A stretch of 64,000 nucleotides of DNA from Geosiphon pyriformis (GCA_016748015.1 JAAOMT010000664.1:304786-368785); one strand, 5' to 3'; shown: positions 48,357-59,960, counted from the stretch's first letter. The notes: generated by a model not told the origin, from the letters alone. Numbers and translations are program-made.

Positions 48357-49439
48357 TTATTCCAATTGTTCTGGTTGGAGCAAATAACATTCATCTCGTC
48401 CATAGATTGTTTGTGATGTGATGTCAACATATCCACAAAGTTGTGGAAAGTCTAGAATGGGGTTTGGTGGTTGGTCTTCTATTTTTGTGGTTAAATATCC
48501 GATGGTCGTTCCTTCTGGTATGCTGATGACATTGTCAGTTTTGTTGTAAATGGGAATTTTTATGCTGCTATAGCCTTTGGCTGATATGTAAAAATTGATC
48601 AACCCAATTTTTCCTGATTCACAAAGGGTTGCTTCCACTTCAAACATCTGTTCTTGCTCCTTTTTCTTCCTTTCTATTGCTAACATGTACTGGCTATATG
48701 GTGAAATGGAAATAGCTTGACCAGTTGAGATAATTTCTCCTTGGCCAACAATTTTTTCCTCTGCTATGTTAACTGGTATATCTATTCTATCTGTGGATCC
48801 AAATCCCTGGATTCCTCTCGCCATGATTCCTAATTCCTCCCTCTTTCTCACTAATACTAACTGAGCTATTCTAACCAGATGCAAGAATATTGCCTGTGCT
48901 ATCTTTTCATTGAGCTCTATTACATAGGCCTTTTCTGAGTCATTTTGTAGCATAGCGATGATATTTCCTATATATCTCATGTCAATTATTCCTTCTCTTA
49001 TATTAATCACTCTTTTCGCTAAACTACTCCTAGATGTTAATTGAACTATGGTTGTTGTTGGAATTTCTAGTGCTACTTTCAGATCAATGCAGGTGCATCA
49101 ATGTGGTTCCAATTTGATGGCATCTTTTTCTGGATATCTCAGATCAAACCCTGCATCAGTATTATGCACACGTTCTGGCATAATACCTTCCCCATTGTCA
49201 CTATACCATTTCAACTCTTGTTCCTTGGAGAGATCTGGTAGTGCAATGTATTGTTTATAGTTTACCTCGGAGTTTGTATCTGAGTTGGAATCATTGTTGT
49301 TGTCATTGCCATTTTGAATGGAGTTTAAACCGTTGTTGTTACCATCATTACCAGAGTTTGAATCATGATTGATCGGCAATCTTAATTCTGATGTACAGCT
49401 GCTGATTGGTTCTTTCTCTTCCAGGATCGTGTAGATCAT
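48357..49439 (-). pseudogene. dUTPase domain in gypsy pol, plus downstream beta-rich region
   Basis: All five trimeric-dUTPase motifs occur in order in a single frame with one TGA (at 49098-49100). Motif 1 is TDAGFDLRYP; motif 2, TSRSSLAKR; motif 3, GIIDMRYIGNI; motif 4, RIAQLVLV; motif 5, RGIQGFGSTD. Known reaction: dUTP to dUMP and pyrophosphate, which keeps uracil out of DNA; in some retroviruses a dUTPase serves reverse transcription. An acidic Asn/Asp-rich stretch precedes motif 1 (about 49240-49400). After motif 5 comes ~150 residues (SISPYSQYMLAIERKKK to IPEGTTIGYLTTKIED) linking to RT. Position between protease and RT differs from the retroviral sites. Substitutions such as D-for-G in motif 5 suggest this copy is impaired. 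Confidence 0.9.
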
Positions 49440-50462
49440 GTGTGGTGGTGGATTGTAAATGAGGTCACACTCATCACAATACTAAAAATCACAGGGAATT
49501 AGACAGTGTTGACATAGTTGAGCATTCAACTGCTCTAATCATTGTTCTTGTTCTTCCTTTGTGGGTGCTAATTCTTGGTAGTGTTCGTGGAATTGTTCCA
49601 GATCCAGGAGGTTTATGATGGGTTCTGCATCCCAGTCAAGCTCTAAAAGTTCTGGGAGGTTGTCTTTGATTGTTTTTATCTCTTCTGGTATCGCTCCTTT
49701 GATTTTTACAAGTGCCATTCACCAAATTTTGTCATCGTCATGTGGGCAACTGTCCAGTCATTGTATGGCTCTTCTTCAGGCTACTTCTATTGGGGTTCCT
49801 TTCTTTACCCAGTCACTTATTAGAATCATGTATTGACACGATACGTTGCACGTTCCTCCTCATCCAGAAATGTTATGCCACATTCTTTCGTCCAAGAGAG
49901 TCTCTTCACAAGCTAAGCATGGCTGATTGTCCTATTTTTCTACTTGTTTTGGTCTTCCAAAGCATTCAAAGATGCATGGGCGGCAATAGAACCTAGTTGC
50001 CATTGAATATTCCTCATCGTCCCCACAGCATGCGCCCATTGATGACAATTTCTTGCCACAATCAATGCATATAAGCTTGGGTCGATGATAGGTAGATTGT
50101 TGTGATATAATATAGGTGTTATAAGCAGTGGTGGTTTGAGTGGTCTCTTTTTTTTTTCCTTTCCCTTTATTTTCTTTGTTTTCTTCCCATTCCCAGCTTG
50201 AAGTTGGTTCACTCTCGTCATTGTCAGTCCATGTCAGGTCATCGGTTTCCCAGGTAAGTTCTTCCTTTTGTTTCCCTTTTTCCTTGTTGTTGTTATCCCA
50301 AGAGAGTATTGGTGGCAGCTTGTTGTGCTCTTCGTCAGCCCACAATACTTGGTAGGCTTCCCAGGTAGGCTTTTTTTTCTCTTCCTTCAGCTCGATCAAT
50401 AGTTTCTCTCTTGGAGGAGTTTTAAAGTGGCCATACATAGCCGGAACATGTATGTGTTGGCC
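49440..50462 (-). pseudogene. Cys-rich linker between protease and dUTPase
   Basis: The gag-pol frame continues (50438-49932, then further with stops). First comes an acidic, Trp-rich stretch (WETDDLTWTDNDESE). Then come several CxxC pairs: CIDCGKK, ACC, CRPCIFEC, CLACEE, CGGTC, CQHC and CDEC, spread over about 250 codons. This pattern suggests zinc-binding modules. It matches no retroviral domain known to me. Confidence 0.7.
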
Positions 50463-51035
50463 CTAATATGTTAGCTGGAGTTCCTGGGTATTCCAGTCTA
50501 ACATTGCGTTGACTTTGGATAGCCAGTTATTACCAACAAGAGCTTGGTATTGAGTGGCTTCCATTACTAGAACTTTAATGGGAGTCACTATGCCATTGAC
50601 TTCAAAAGGAAAATCGTCGATTTCACCAATGGGAGTTTTGGTTGCTCCATTGGCTGTGATAATTCTGGCACTGGCAGCTCGATCAACTCGGCGACCTAAT
50701 TGTTCCATAAGTTGTCTAGTGATTATGCTGCCAGCTGATCCACTATCTAGGATGAGTTTGATGGGGTGACCATCAACTCTGGCATCTGTGTATATTGCTG
50801 TTATGGGTTTCTTTTCAAGGGCGGCTCCACTGAATAATAGTATTGGTGCATTTTTTTCGAGTTTAAAAGGAAAGATAACTGCTAAGGATTTGTTGCTAGA
50901 GATGGTTGCCAGTGGAATGGTATTGGTAGATATGTGCTGATTGGATTTTGTGTTGTTAAATGTGGTATTTTCTGGGGTAACTAGGAGACTTAAATAATGT
51001 TGAGAATTTGGGTTTTGGATACAACTGGTATCCAA
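50463..51035 (-). pseudogene. Gypsy aspartic protease
   Basis: An uninterrupted stretch with the retropepsin active-site motif LILDSGSAGSIIT. It continues with ARIITANGATKTPIGE and the second beta region ALVGNNWLSKVNAMLDW. Length and order fit a retropepsin-like fold that matures the gag-pol polyprotein. It is in frame with gag upstream and the linker downstream, separated only by stop codons. Confidence 0.88.
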
Positions 51036-53215
51036 ATTCTAGGTGTGTGATCCTGATGGTGGGTTTAGCGAACTGGAAATTGGTTGGTAAACAACCATCG
51101 CCAATTTCCAGTTTTGAGTGACTCTGGATCGAGGGTTGTCTAATGTCATTTGAGCTGGATTCTGGGTTGGTGTTTGAATTGGTTGGGATTGATAGATGAT
51201 TTGTGGCTGTGGTTAATATATTACTTGTGGCTGCAGCTAATGAATCGGAGGTTGATATACTGACAGTTGATAGATTGGTTGCTACATCATAGACAGGTAA
51301 TTATTTTGATATTGGTCTTGACTCTGATTTGGATAATGATTTGGAGTTTGGAACTGGCGATCAGAGTTTTGATATTGATTTCCTGATCTTTGGTTATTTA
51401 GACGTTGGTGACAGTCAATTTGGATATGACCTTGTTTACCACAATAATGGCAGATACGCGTTTTCTGTTGTCACTGTTGATTGGTTGATGAAAATGGACA
51501 TGGTTGATTTTGGCCACGATTAGAATTTTTTTGATTATTGCGTCGTTGTGAAGGCTGATAAATGGCATGATTGTCAGCTAAGTATCCTTCCAATCTCTTA
51601 TTAATTGATTCACTGAACTTTTCCAATTTAGAATCCAATTCAGATGATTTGTTCATTACTAGGTTAACGGCTTGAGTGTGGTTAGCCTCTGACTCAGTGA
51701 ATTCAAAATCTCTGGCGCGTGTAACTGTGTCTTGAAGGGTACCTGGATGCAATGACCATACATATTGCAATATGCTACTGCGCAAGCCATAGATAAACTG
51801 ATTGAGTATCTGTGGTGCTGTGAAATAATTGACATCAATTGCTTGAATTTGGCATAGGTTTTGATGGAAGCGTCCCAGATAAGTGGTGACTGCTTCAGTT
51901 TCTCCTTGTTTTATGGTGGTGAATACATTAACTAGGCGATTGATGCTGTTATTGTTGTTGAAGTATCTTAGAAATTCCACTTTGAAGACATTGAAATCTT
52001 GTGGTTTATTAACCAAGCTCTGATACCATGAATTGGTGGTATCCTTGAGAAAATAGGAAATAGCTTACATTGCTTGAGCATCATTCCATCTATTGGCTGT
52101 GATGGCTTTTTCTACATTGTTCAGCCATATTTGAGCGTCATCCTTTTTGCCAGTAAAGTTGTCAAGTTTTGTGATTGGTGCATAAGCCATTGGATTTAAA
52201 TTAGGTGGTTGTAGTGGCTGTTGAAGCAGTTGTTGTTGTCCTGGCTGTTGGGGTGGTAGTTGAAGTGACTGTTGTATGGGTTCGGCTATGGGATTAATTG
52301 GCAGTTGATCGATGACAATTACCGGAGGTAAGTTTTGCTGATTAATTAATTCGGGGTTTTGATTTCTTTGATTTGGCAGTGTTTGAATATTCGGAGTTTT
52401 GATTTCCGGATTTTTTAACTGTTGCTGAATTTGAATGTTCGGGGTTTCAACTTCTGAATTTTCAGTGATCGGGTGCTGGTAAGTAAATTCTTAATCCTCT
52501 GATTCTTCTTCCTCCTTTTCTGATTCCACTGCTTTCTATGGATCAGAGATTCCGAAATCTGGTGGAGGCGGTGGTGATCAAAGTCCTGATGGGGTTGATG
52601 ATTGCGAATTAAATCCCTCAAAGTATTTGCCATATGGTTCTAACAATTCTGTTTTCTTTTGTCTACTTTGGAATGGGAATTGTCTAAATGCTGATGTCGC
52701 AGTTGATGGGAACATGTCTGTTGATGATATGTTGATGATGCTTCCAAGTGTATAGTGATAGGATGGGTTGCTTGGGGATTCAACTCTGTTTTTCTTCCAA
52801 GCAGGTGGCTGTATTTTTCTGGGTGTTACTGCTAGTGTTTGTAATTTTTCCTTGCCTTTACTAGTGTATATAATTGGATATCTTTGTTGAGTGTGACATT
52901 CAATTTCTTTGTTAATCTCAGTGATGATGGATGCAAAATTATGATTTGTTGGTAGGTTGGTGTTTTGGATTAATTTCTTATAGAAAGTTTCTCTTGCTGA
53001 TTCAGTATTTACTGGTGTTCCTAATAAAAAGAAAATCTTTTCATTGACATAGAAATTGAAGGCTGATTTGGCAGATATATGATTGTGGTTTAATCCCAAG
53101 TATTGACAATAGTGTTGAAATAAGGATTTTGCGAATCCTAAATGGTTTGCTCCTATAGTTTCTGGTTCTACTACTTTTGGTTTGGTGTTGTCGGTGCTGG
53201 TTCTCTGTAGGATTA
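51036..53215 (-). pseudogene. Gypsy gag: N-terminal region, capsid, CCHC zinc knuckle
   Basis: One frame from just after the PBS, with stops. The N-terminal part (53099-52578) includes FNFYVNEKIFFLLGTPV and KKNRVESPSNPS. A Pro/Gln-rich stretch follows (about 52500-52200), then the capsid-like gag domain (about 52190-51471), with DDAQIWLNNVEKAITANRW, WYQSLVNKPQDFNVFK, EAVTTYLGRFHQ and NQFIYGLRSSI. The nucleocapsid knuckle CHYCGKQGHIQIDC (about 51415-51460) has all CCHC ligands. No ATG suits the frame near 53215; an ATA stands there in all copies seen, so the true start is unknown. Stops between gag and protease fit lost Gln codons. Confidence 0.85.
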
Positions 53216-53217
53216 TA

Positions 53218-53234
53218 CCTTACAAAGAGCACCA
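53218..53234 (-). other. Primer-binding site (PBS) of the gypsy element
   Basis: On the element strand TGGTGCTCTTTGTAAGG begins two bases after the 5' LTR. Its complement ends in CACCA, as expected of a tRNA 3' end. The same PBS stands at 9156-9175 and, decayed, at 10235-10251. The tRNA identity was not determined. Confidence 0.75.
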
Positions 53235-53236
53235 AA

Positions 53237-54113
53237 TGTTACAGGTGATTCTTTCTGCTATCAAATTAAATAACAAACTCATAACTTGGTGCTCAAAGCT
53301 AATTGCCATTGATATTGATCTGAAAATTTAGTATTTGAAGGTTTTGGTTGAGTCCTTTGTATAATGAACAGAGATTCAAATGATGTCAATAGTAAATGTA
53401 TCCTTCTAAGAGTTTTCCCAATTTTTTTCTCAGCATGGTGGCTGGATTTAGTCTGGCAGTCGTGCTCTTCTGGTAAGCTATCCGATAATATATATATAAA
53501 ATCCTACCCTTATTTTTGGGTCTTTTACCAGGCTATCCTTGATGTCAATAACTCAGTGCTTAATCTTTTAATCAATTAATATACAACAACAAAATCAAAA
53601 ATGGAAGAAAATGAAATAAATAAAAAATAAAAGTAAGGAAAGTAAAGAAAATAAGCCAAGGCAATTTGGTCCGTTAGTATCTTGTCAATAGCTGTGATCA
53701 AGAGCTATTGTTCTAGCATGGTTAAGTATCAATTACTATTAACATGAAGTGTTGATAGTAGAGAGGGAATTGAGATATAGAATGATTATTTATTTGATGA
53801 TTAGTTTTTTGGCTAAGGATTCTATGGTATCAATTCTGTCTTTTTTGTTTTTAACACTACTGCTATATATATATAATTGAGATTTTTTAATTCCTCAATT
53901 CTTTACGACAAGAATCCTAGAATTTCTGGAATCCTGCAATTCCTTTGAGAGGAATCCTGGAATTCTGAAATCCTGCAATTTCTCATTGAGAATCCTGAAA
54001 TTCTTGGAATCCTGCAATTCCTAAGAGGAATCCTGGAATTCCACATTTACTATGCTTACTTCTGATTGGCTAATAATTATGCTAATATAATTTCTATATT
54101 TCTATGAGTAACA
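53237..54113 (-). repeat. 5' LTR of the complete gypsy element
   Basis: 877 bp, exactly as long as the other LTR. Differences seen between the two are almost all C/T or A/G changes, apart from a local inversion of the hairpin loop at 53743-53751. The GGAATCCTG subrepeat block is at 53890-54045. Confidence 0.95.
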
Positions 54114-54263
54114 ACAGTTTCAACCAAAATGTCCTCATGGAAACCAGAGTCACCAAAATAAATAAAAACATGGTCAAATAACTTCACTCTATTACACAGC
54201 AAGCACAACACTCCAGAATAACTTCTGTTATACAACCTCTTCCTAACTGTAACCAGTAGCCAT
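54114..54263 (-). pseudogene. LINE-A part 2: short ORF2 fragment between two LTR insertions
   Basis: On the minus strand this encodes WLLVTVRKRLYNRSYSGVLC, then LLCNRVKLFDHVF and HEDILVETV. This is the Cys/His-containing region between RNase H and the C-terminus of the LINE protein. It is isolated by the complete gypsy element on one side and a solo LTR on the other, and shows that the three LINE pieces were once contiguous. Confidence 0.75.
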
Positions 54264-55097
54264 TGTTACAGGTGATTATTTCTGCTGTTGAAGTAAATAA
54301 CAAACCCATAACTTGGTGCTCATAAAGCTACTTCCACTGATGAGGTTCTGCGAGCATTGTATTTGAAGGTTTTGATGGAGTCTTTTGTATAATAAACAGA
54401 GATTTAATAGTTGTTTTATCCGTAGCTTCCCAGACTCATAAGTCTGTCAATTTTTTTCTCAGCTTGGTGGCCGGCAATCCTCTGGTAAGTAATCCATATT
54501 TTCTGTACGTGTCCTACTCTCTCACAGGGGTCTTTTACCAGGCAATCCTTGATGTCAGTAATCAGCGCTTTTCAATCAATGGGTTAGTGCACAATAATAA
54601 ATCAAAATAAAATAAAGAAAAATAAGAGAAAAATAAAGAAAAAAAAGAAATAAGCCAAGATAATTTGCAGATTAGTATTCCATCAATAGCTGTGATCAAG
54701 AGCTATTGTTCCAGTGTGGTTAAGTATCACTTATTATCAACATGAAGTGTTAATAGTAGAGAGTGGATTGAGATATAGAATAATTATTTATTTGATGATT
54801 TTTGTTTCTAGGCTAAGGATTCTGTGGTATCAATTCTGTCTTTTCTGTTTCTAATACTACTGCTATATATACATAATTGAGATTCCTCAATTTCTCGATT
54901 CTTCATGACAGGAATCCTGCAATTTCTTTGAGAGGAATCCTGGAATTCTGGAATCCTGCAATTCCTCATTGGGGAATCCTGAAATTCCTGGAATCCTGCA
55001 ATTCCTAAGAGAAATCCTGGAATTTCATATTTACTATGCTTACTTCTAATTGGCTAATAATTATGCTAATATATTTCCTATATTTCTATGAGTAACA
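54264..55097 (-). repeat. Solo LTR of the gypsy family inside LINE-A
   Basis: It starts TGTTACAGGTGATTATTTC and ends ATGAGTAACA, with the same internal order as the 877-bp LTRs but diverged and shorter. It is flanked by CCAT (54260-54263) and CTAT (55098-55101), a 4-bp duplication with one transition. There is no internal region beside it, so it arose by LTR-LTR recombination or is what remains of a deleted element. Confidence 0.85.
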
Positions 55098-56230
55098 CTA
55101 TTTATAAACAGCCTTTATTAAATATGAGCATAAATTGGCCAATTTTTTACTAGTAAACCCAAAAAACATGTATAAATCAGAATGCCAAATCTTTGTAATA
55201 GTCTCCTAATCTATATTTTTAATCATAGCATCTGGAATTATATCATAACTAAAACCAGCCTCTTAATAAACACAGCAAATCAATCAGTGCAGATCATGAA
55301 CAAAATAATGAACATTGTCAGATACAGCAGTATTCTCAGCAACCAAAAATCTCTTTTGAATTTTAACTGGCAAAAAAAAAATAAAGAAATGACTTTACTA
55401 ACCAATGTATTAATCTTAATATTGCCTAGTATATCTGAATGTTCTTTAATCTTTATCCACTTAATTAAAATATTTTTATTCATAAGAAGATTGACTATCT
55501 GCAATTTTTCAATTCAACATTGGCTATAAAAGTTAGACACAGTAAAAAAAGTCTTAGACATACAGATATTAATTACAAATTAGCTGTTTAAGTACAAAAC
55601 CACAAAGCATAAAAACAAAATGCATTCCAAAGCCAAAGCTACAGCTTGCAATTCAGTTAAAGTGAAAAACAGAAGCCTGGTTACCCTAATTCTAATACCC
55701 ACATTTGGCTGGAAAGTAAGTAGCTGACTCATTTGTCACTTTAACAGAACCAGCACTTTTTAAGAACTCATCTATATAGACCTCAATATAATTAGACCAC
55801 ATCTCCAGTAAACTATTATGAACATCAGAAAACTTATTAGAATTCAAAACATTTAGCATATTTTTCTCATGAACAACAGCAGTCCCAACTTTCAAAGAAA
55901 CAAATTTGTATATAAACTTAGACACTAACAAGAACCAGTAAGACACAGGGCCCTTCAGATCCAACCACATTCAATGTCAAAATGTTTTCCAGTTCATTAT
56001 ATTTTTTTTTTGTTTAGAAGTCTGTTACCAAATGTGATACCAAATTGTTTCAATAAAAAAACAAATTTGTAATACAAAGACTGGTCCAAAATACCAGACA
56101 TCAGAAAATTACTAGACTCACAAAAAGCACTAAGCAGGTTATTTGCCAATAACAACTCATTTTTCAAAAAAATTTTTACCATCTCAGCCAAAAAATTGTT
56201 CACAGAACTGATATGCAATCTGACAAAAAA
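55098..56230 (-). pseudogene. LINE-A: RNase H-like domain region of ORF2
   Basis: Frames 56218-55997 and 55970-55692 give the pre-RNase H region (NNFLAEMVKIFLKNELLLA) and the start of RNase H (NYIEVYIDEFLKSAGSV, first Asp kept; SATYFPAKCGY). Near 55280-55450 the end of the domain reads IKWIKIKEHSDILGNIKINT, where the family has a WxKxxxH motif. Stops and frame breaks are present. RNase H in LINEs removes RNA from the hybrid. Confidence 0.7.
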
Positions 56231-57399
56231 TTGTAAAGAATTCAGAAGGGACTATCTTAGAACTTGCAAATCCAAAAATCTATAATCAAATAAACATCCA
56301 AGAATATCACAGCCATTAGAAAATAAAATTAGTAAAGCCAGTTTTCTTTTAGTCTGCACTTGCTCAAAGAATTTCAAACCATAGAAAAATGGATGATACA
56401 AAACTTCACTAGAAAAATCATATAACAAACCAGTTTTGGCTCTAAGACTCTTTTTAATTAAAACATTTCACTTATAATACACACCTAAAGAAACAAAACT
56501 AAACTGCATATGAAAGCCAACTATGAGTTGTAAAACTGCTGAAACCAAGTAACAAAATTGTTTATTTATAATAGTCTTTCTTAATACCACATTAGAAAAA
56601 AACCTAACATCCATATAAGCTTGAGCCAAACTGGGTTTAAAGAGACTCTCAGTTGATAAAAAAATACCCAAATATTAGTGTAATTCATCTTTTTTAGCAA
56701 TTAAAATTGGCAAATTATTAATTAACAGTGAAGCAATCTTAACACTCTAATTGATGAAAATAGTACCATCTTATCATTATTAATTGAAATGTTATTGATT
56801 TCAAAAAACTCACTTGTAATGTTTAAAATATACTACATAGAAGTCTGACAACTTTCAACTCAAATTTTATCATCAACAAAAGCATTAGCAGCCAAAAAAG
56901 AAGTTTTCTTTTCAACTGCCTCAATTCTGTCAAACTTTGTTATAAACTTAGTATTTATTTTGTATTTGTATAAGTGTTTATGTCTTTTACTTCACACAAA
57001 AGTGGATTATAAAAAATCCTCCAAAGAAGTAAAAAAAAGATCTCCTTCTGATCCAACCTATTATGTACCTTATAACTATTTGAGAGCCCAAAATTTGTTA
57101 TCACTCTGTTGATCCAATCCTTATAGATGTTTCCAAAAAACCTAATAAACCACTTACACATTTTGATGTGATACAAGCTTGCTTTCAAATGATGTCAGCT
57201 TACTAAATTATAAGCTTTGTACATATCTTATAGTACCAACCAAAGCTCTCTATTCTTTTTTAAGACATTCTTAACAATTAACCCAATAGCAAAAATAGAA
57301 GACTGGGTTGAAGTACCTTTTAATACTAAAAAATTATCACTACAAAGAACATCAAATTTGCTACAAGCTGAAAATATTCAATCAAAAAGAATTTTAAAT
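56231..57399 (-). pseudogene. LINE-A: reverse transcriptase, C-terminal part
   Basis: Minus-strand frames give FKILFD at the insert border, DMYKAYNLVS (first catalytic Asp box), RVITNFGLSNSYKVHNRLDQ, LLWRIFYNPLLCEVK, and near 56880 AANAFVDDKI, in which the FVDD catalytic box is intact. Then KKTIINKQFCYLVSAVLQLI follows (56600-56540). Stops are scattered. Order and spacing fit a LINE RT of the kind found in fungi. Confidence 0.75.
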
Positions 57400-58157
57400 A
57401 AAATTTTATATGTTGTTATTACAGGAGAGTTTTTTTGGTATATTTTAATTGTTAATATTCCATTTTAATTGCAATTAGTCTTTTGTGAGTTTCTCAATTT
57501 TATGTATTGGATATTAATAATAATGTACTGAAGGTTTTTTCTTGATGTTGTAATATAAGTCTTCTCTTTAATTCTAGTTGTCTTTGTATGTTGTGTACTC
57601 TTTCTTAAAGGCTAATCTGAAATTTATCTACTGGTTGGAGTTTTTTTTGAGACTATTCTTGCAATTATCTGATGTGTTTTTCTAATTTAGAAACACAGAA
57701 TATTAATGGCCTTTTCGCAATTTTTTTAAGTATATAATAAAGCTTTTTTAATTTAATTAATAACTATGTAAATAATTTTGATTATGAATTATTCTTCCAA
57801 AGGGTTCAAAGATAAAATAATAGTTTTATTTGCTAGAGAAGATATGTGAATTTTATTGTTAATTTCATAATTGTAATGTTAATTCAATTTATTATTTTTA
57901 TTAATTCTTTTTGAATAAGATTTTATTTAGATATTTGTTGCTTTAAGTTAAAGCTGTTAAATTTTTTATTATTAAAAACTATTATATATATATATAATTA
58001 TTGTTTTACAAAATAATATCTTGTAATACTCTATTTCTGTTATTTCTAAATAGTGCTTGCTGTTATTTGTAAATCATTTCTTTTTTTTTTATAAATTGTT
58101 GCTATGCTATTTTATGATTGACTAATTTATATTATTTATAATTTCTATTAAATTCTT
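57400..58157 (-). repeat. Older LTR-like insertion splitting the LINE-A RT
   Basis: The LINE frame breaks here: one side ends DTVLRF, the other resumes with KILFD, and a ~9-bp near-duplication (TTTAAGAATT and TTTAAAATTC on the element strand) flanks the insert. The insert has a TGTTATTACAGGAGAG start and a TTTATAATTTCTATTA end, like decayed LTR termini of the gypsy family. Internal resemblance is weak, so identity as an LTR is tentative. Confidence 0.45.
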
Positions 58158-58900
58158 AAACCGTAATACTGTATCAACCAATACAATAGGCCTAATATTT
58201 GTTAAAACATCATTCTATTCATAAGATTTTGGAATTATTGAAACTCATGCTCTCTTCTAGAAAGCCAAAACTGCATCCAGACTTAAACACAAATTCAACA
58301 GCTTTAAAAAACAGGCCAATATCTTTTTACCACAATGTTTTCAAGGTTTATTAAATATTTCTAACAACTTGGTTGGTTTATTATTTGGCAAATTATTAAT
58401 AACCAAAGACAATTCTTTCATACTAATCTCTTTTATTACATCTGAGAAAGTATTATCATTTACATAATCCAGAGACATATATTGTTAAGACCAAAAGTCA
58501 GGCATTTTTGAGAACACTAATTGTTTTTTTGTCTACCCTTTTATAATCTCATTAACCTTGAGCTTTATCTTATTAAATTCAATCACTAATTTATTATCTA
58601 TTACTAAGTGATCCAAAACTACTTTGTGAAATAGATGTTTCAAAATGCTTTTTATTATCTGTTCTTTGTTAGAACAAAAATTTTCTATATGATAGTCAAT
58701 TGCCTTCCTAATAGTCATATTTTTAGCAATCTTAGACTTACAATACTTAGACCTCCAATATGTTTTTTTTACTACTGACAAATGCTTAACCAAATTTATT
58801 GAACTTATACTATTTAAAACTATGCTAATAACTTTAAATGCTTCAATCTTATCAATAGTTAACCAAACTTTAACAAGACAGTTAAAATTCAAAAGATCAC
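58158..58900 (-). pseudogene. LINE-A: linker and reverse transcriptase, N-terminal part
   Basis: Frame 58892-58533 is a helical linker between endonuclease and RT (KNMTIRKAIDYHIENFCSNK). Downstream, with stops, comes DVIKEISMKELSLVINNLPN and then LTNIRPIVLVDTVLRF, the conserved RPI box that opens the RT palm. The frame then runs into the insert at 58157. Confidence 0.7.
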
Positions 58901-59180
58901 TAAAATTCTAATATTTTATAATCTTTGCAATAAACAGCTTTAATTTAAAAAATTTTGAAGATTGTTTATTTCTTGAACAATCATACTTACTATACCAAAT
59001 TTTAGAGAACACTACATTAGCAGCTTGTACCATGACTTCTTTTAGCATTTTTCACATTGTATTTAAGTCATTATTGCTTTTTGCATCCTTGAATATGTTT
59101 GACCTAACCAACAACTCAGCAGAAGAATAGTCCTTAAAGCCCAATTATTAAATGTCATCTATATCTCTCAATTTGAACTT

Positions 59181-59960
59181 TTACCAGTTTTGGTTGGCTT
59201 GCTTGCAAGTGCTAATAAGATAAGCATCCAGAAGTCCATTCAAACTGATTAAAACTGAAACTGACTTATAATCTGTATCAAAAAACTTTGACATGTTATC
59301 AATTTTATGTGATGTAATTGCAGACACCAAATTTTTACTTATAAAAATAAAATCAATCACTTTTTCAACACTCTTAAAATTGCTCCAAATAAAAACTTTG
59401 GCTAGCAAATATTTATTAAAAGTGTTAACCAGGCCCAAATTCAAACAGAACTTAAAACTTGCACTCCTTTTAGATCTATTTTCATTAAAATTACCACCCA
59501 AAATCATGAAAGAGCTGGAATTAACTGTTTTAACCATTATAGAATTGATATCAGCAACTTGGCCAAAATGCATACCAACAGATATACCAACATAAAGACC
59601 CAAGATTGTAACTGAAAGCTTGTTTTTGAACAGAAAACACACAAAAATTAAATGACCAGAAATCTTATCCACTTTTGACACATGTTAAACCAAAGAATTA
59701 TTCATGATTATAACAATTTTAGCATCACAAAAACCAGCATCTAAACCAGCAATAAAGACCTGAATATTATCAAACTTATTTATAATTCAAGATCTAATGT
59801 TAGATCTTAATTTTGTCTTAGTAACAATAAAAATTATATTACTTAAGTTTTTATGTCAACAAACAATGTTTTCCTGTTTAACTAAATTTGTTATATTTCT
59901 AATATTACATGTAGCCATTCTCCAAATAAGCTTATTTATTGAAGCAAATAATGTACTAAG
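59181..59960 (-). pseudogene. LINE-A: endonuclease/exonuclease/phosphatase domain, catalytically dead
   Basis: The domain opens ORF2 with RMATCNIRNITN near 59915 and continues to 59181. Expected catalytic motifs are present but mutated. The ETK box reads VTKTKL (Glu to Lys), GGDFN reads GGNFNEN (Asp to Asn), and the terminal SDH-like box reads FFDTDYKSVSV (His to Tyr). DFIFIS and LGLYVG boxes are kept. Each catalytic loss fits a single C-to-T or G-to-A change. In LINEs this enzyme nicks the target DNA for target-primed reverse transcription. Confidence 0.8.

Larger units (their letters stand above)
43946..54113 (-). mobile_element. Complete Ty3/gypsy LTR retrotransposon with dUTPase
   Basis: Both LTRs are 877 bp, with TGTTAC/GTAACA ends. 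Directly outside are ACAG (43942-43945) and ACAG (54114-54117), a 4-bp target-site duplication. Removing the element rejoins a LINE frame. Order on the minus strand: 5' LTR, PBS, gag with CCHC knuckle, protease, Cys-rich linker, dUTPase, RT, RNase H, integrase, C-terminal extension, PPT, 3' LTR. RT before integrase makes it Ty3/gypsy. From gag to RNase H everything lies in one frame, broken by stops; integrase is in another frame. The element is dead. Confidence 0.93.
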
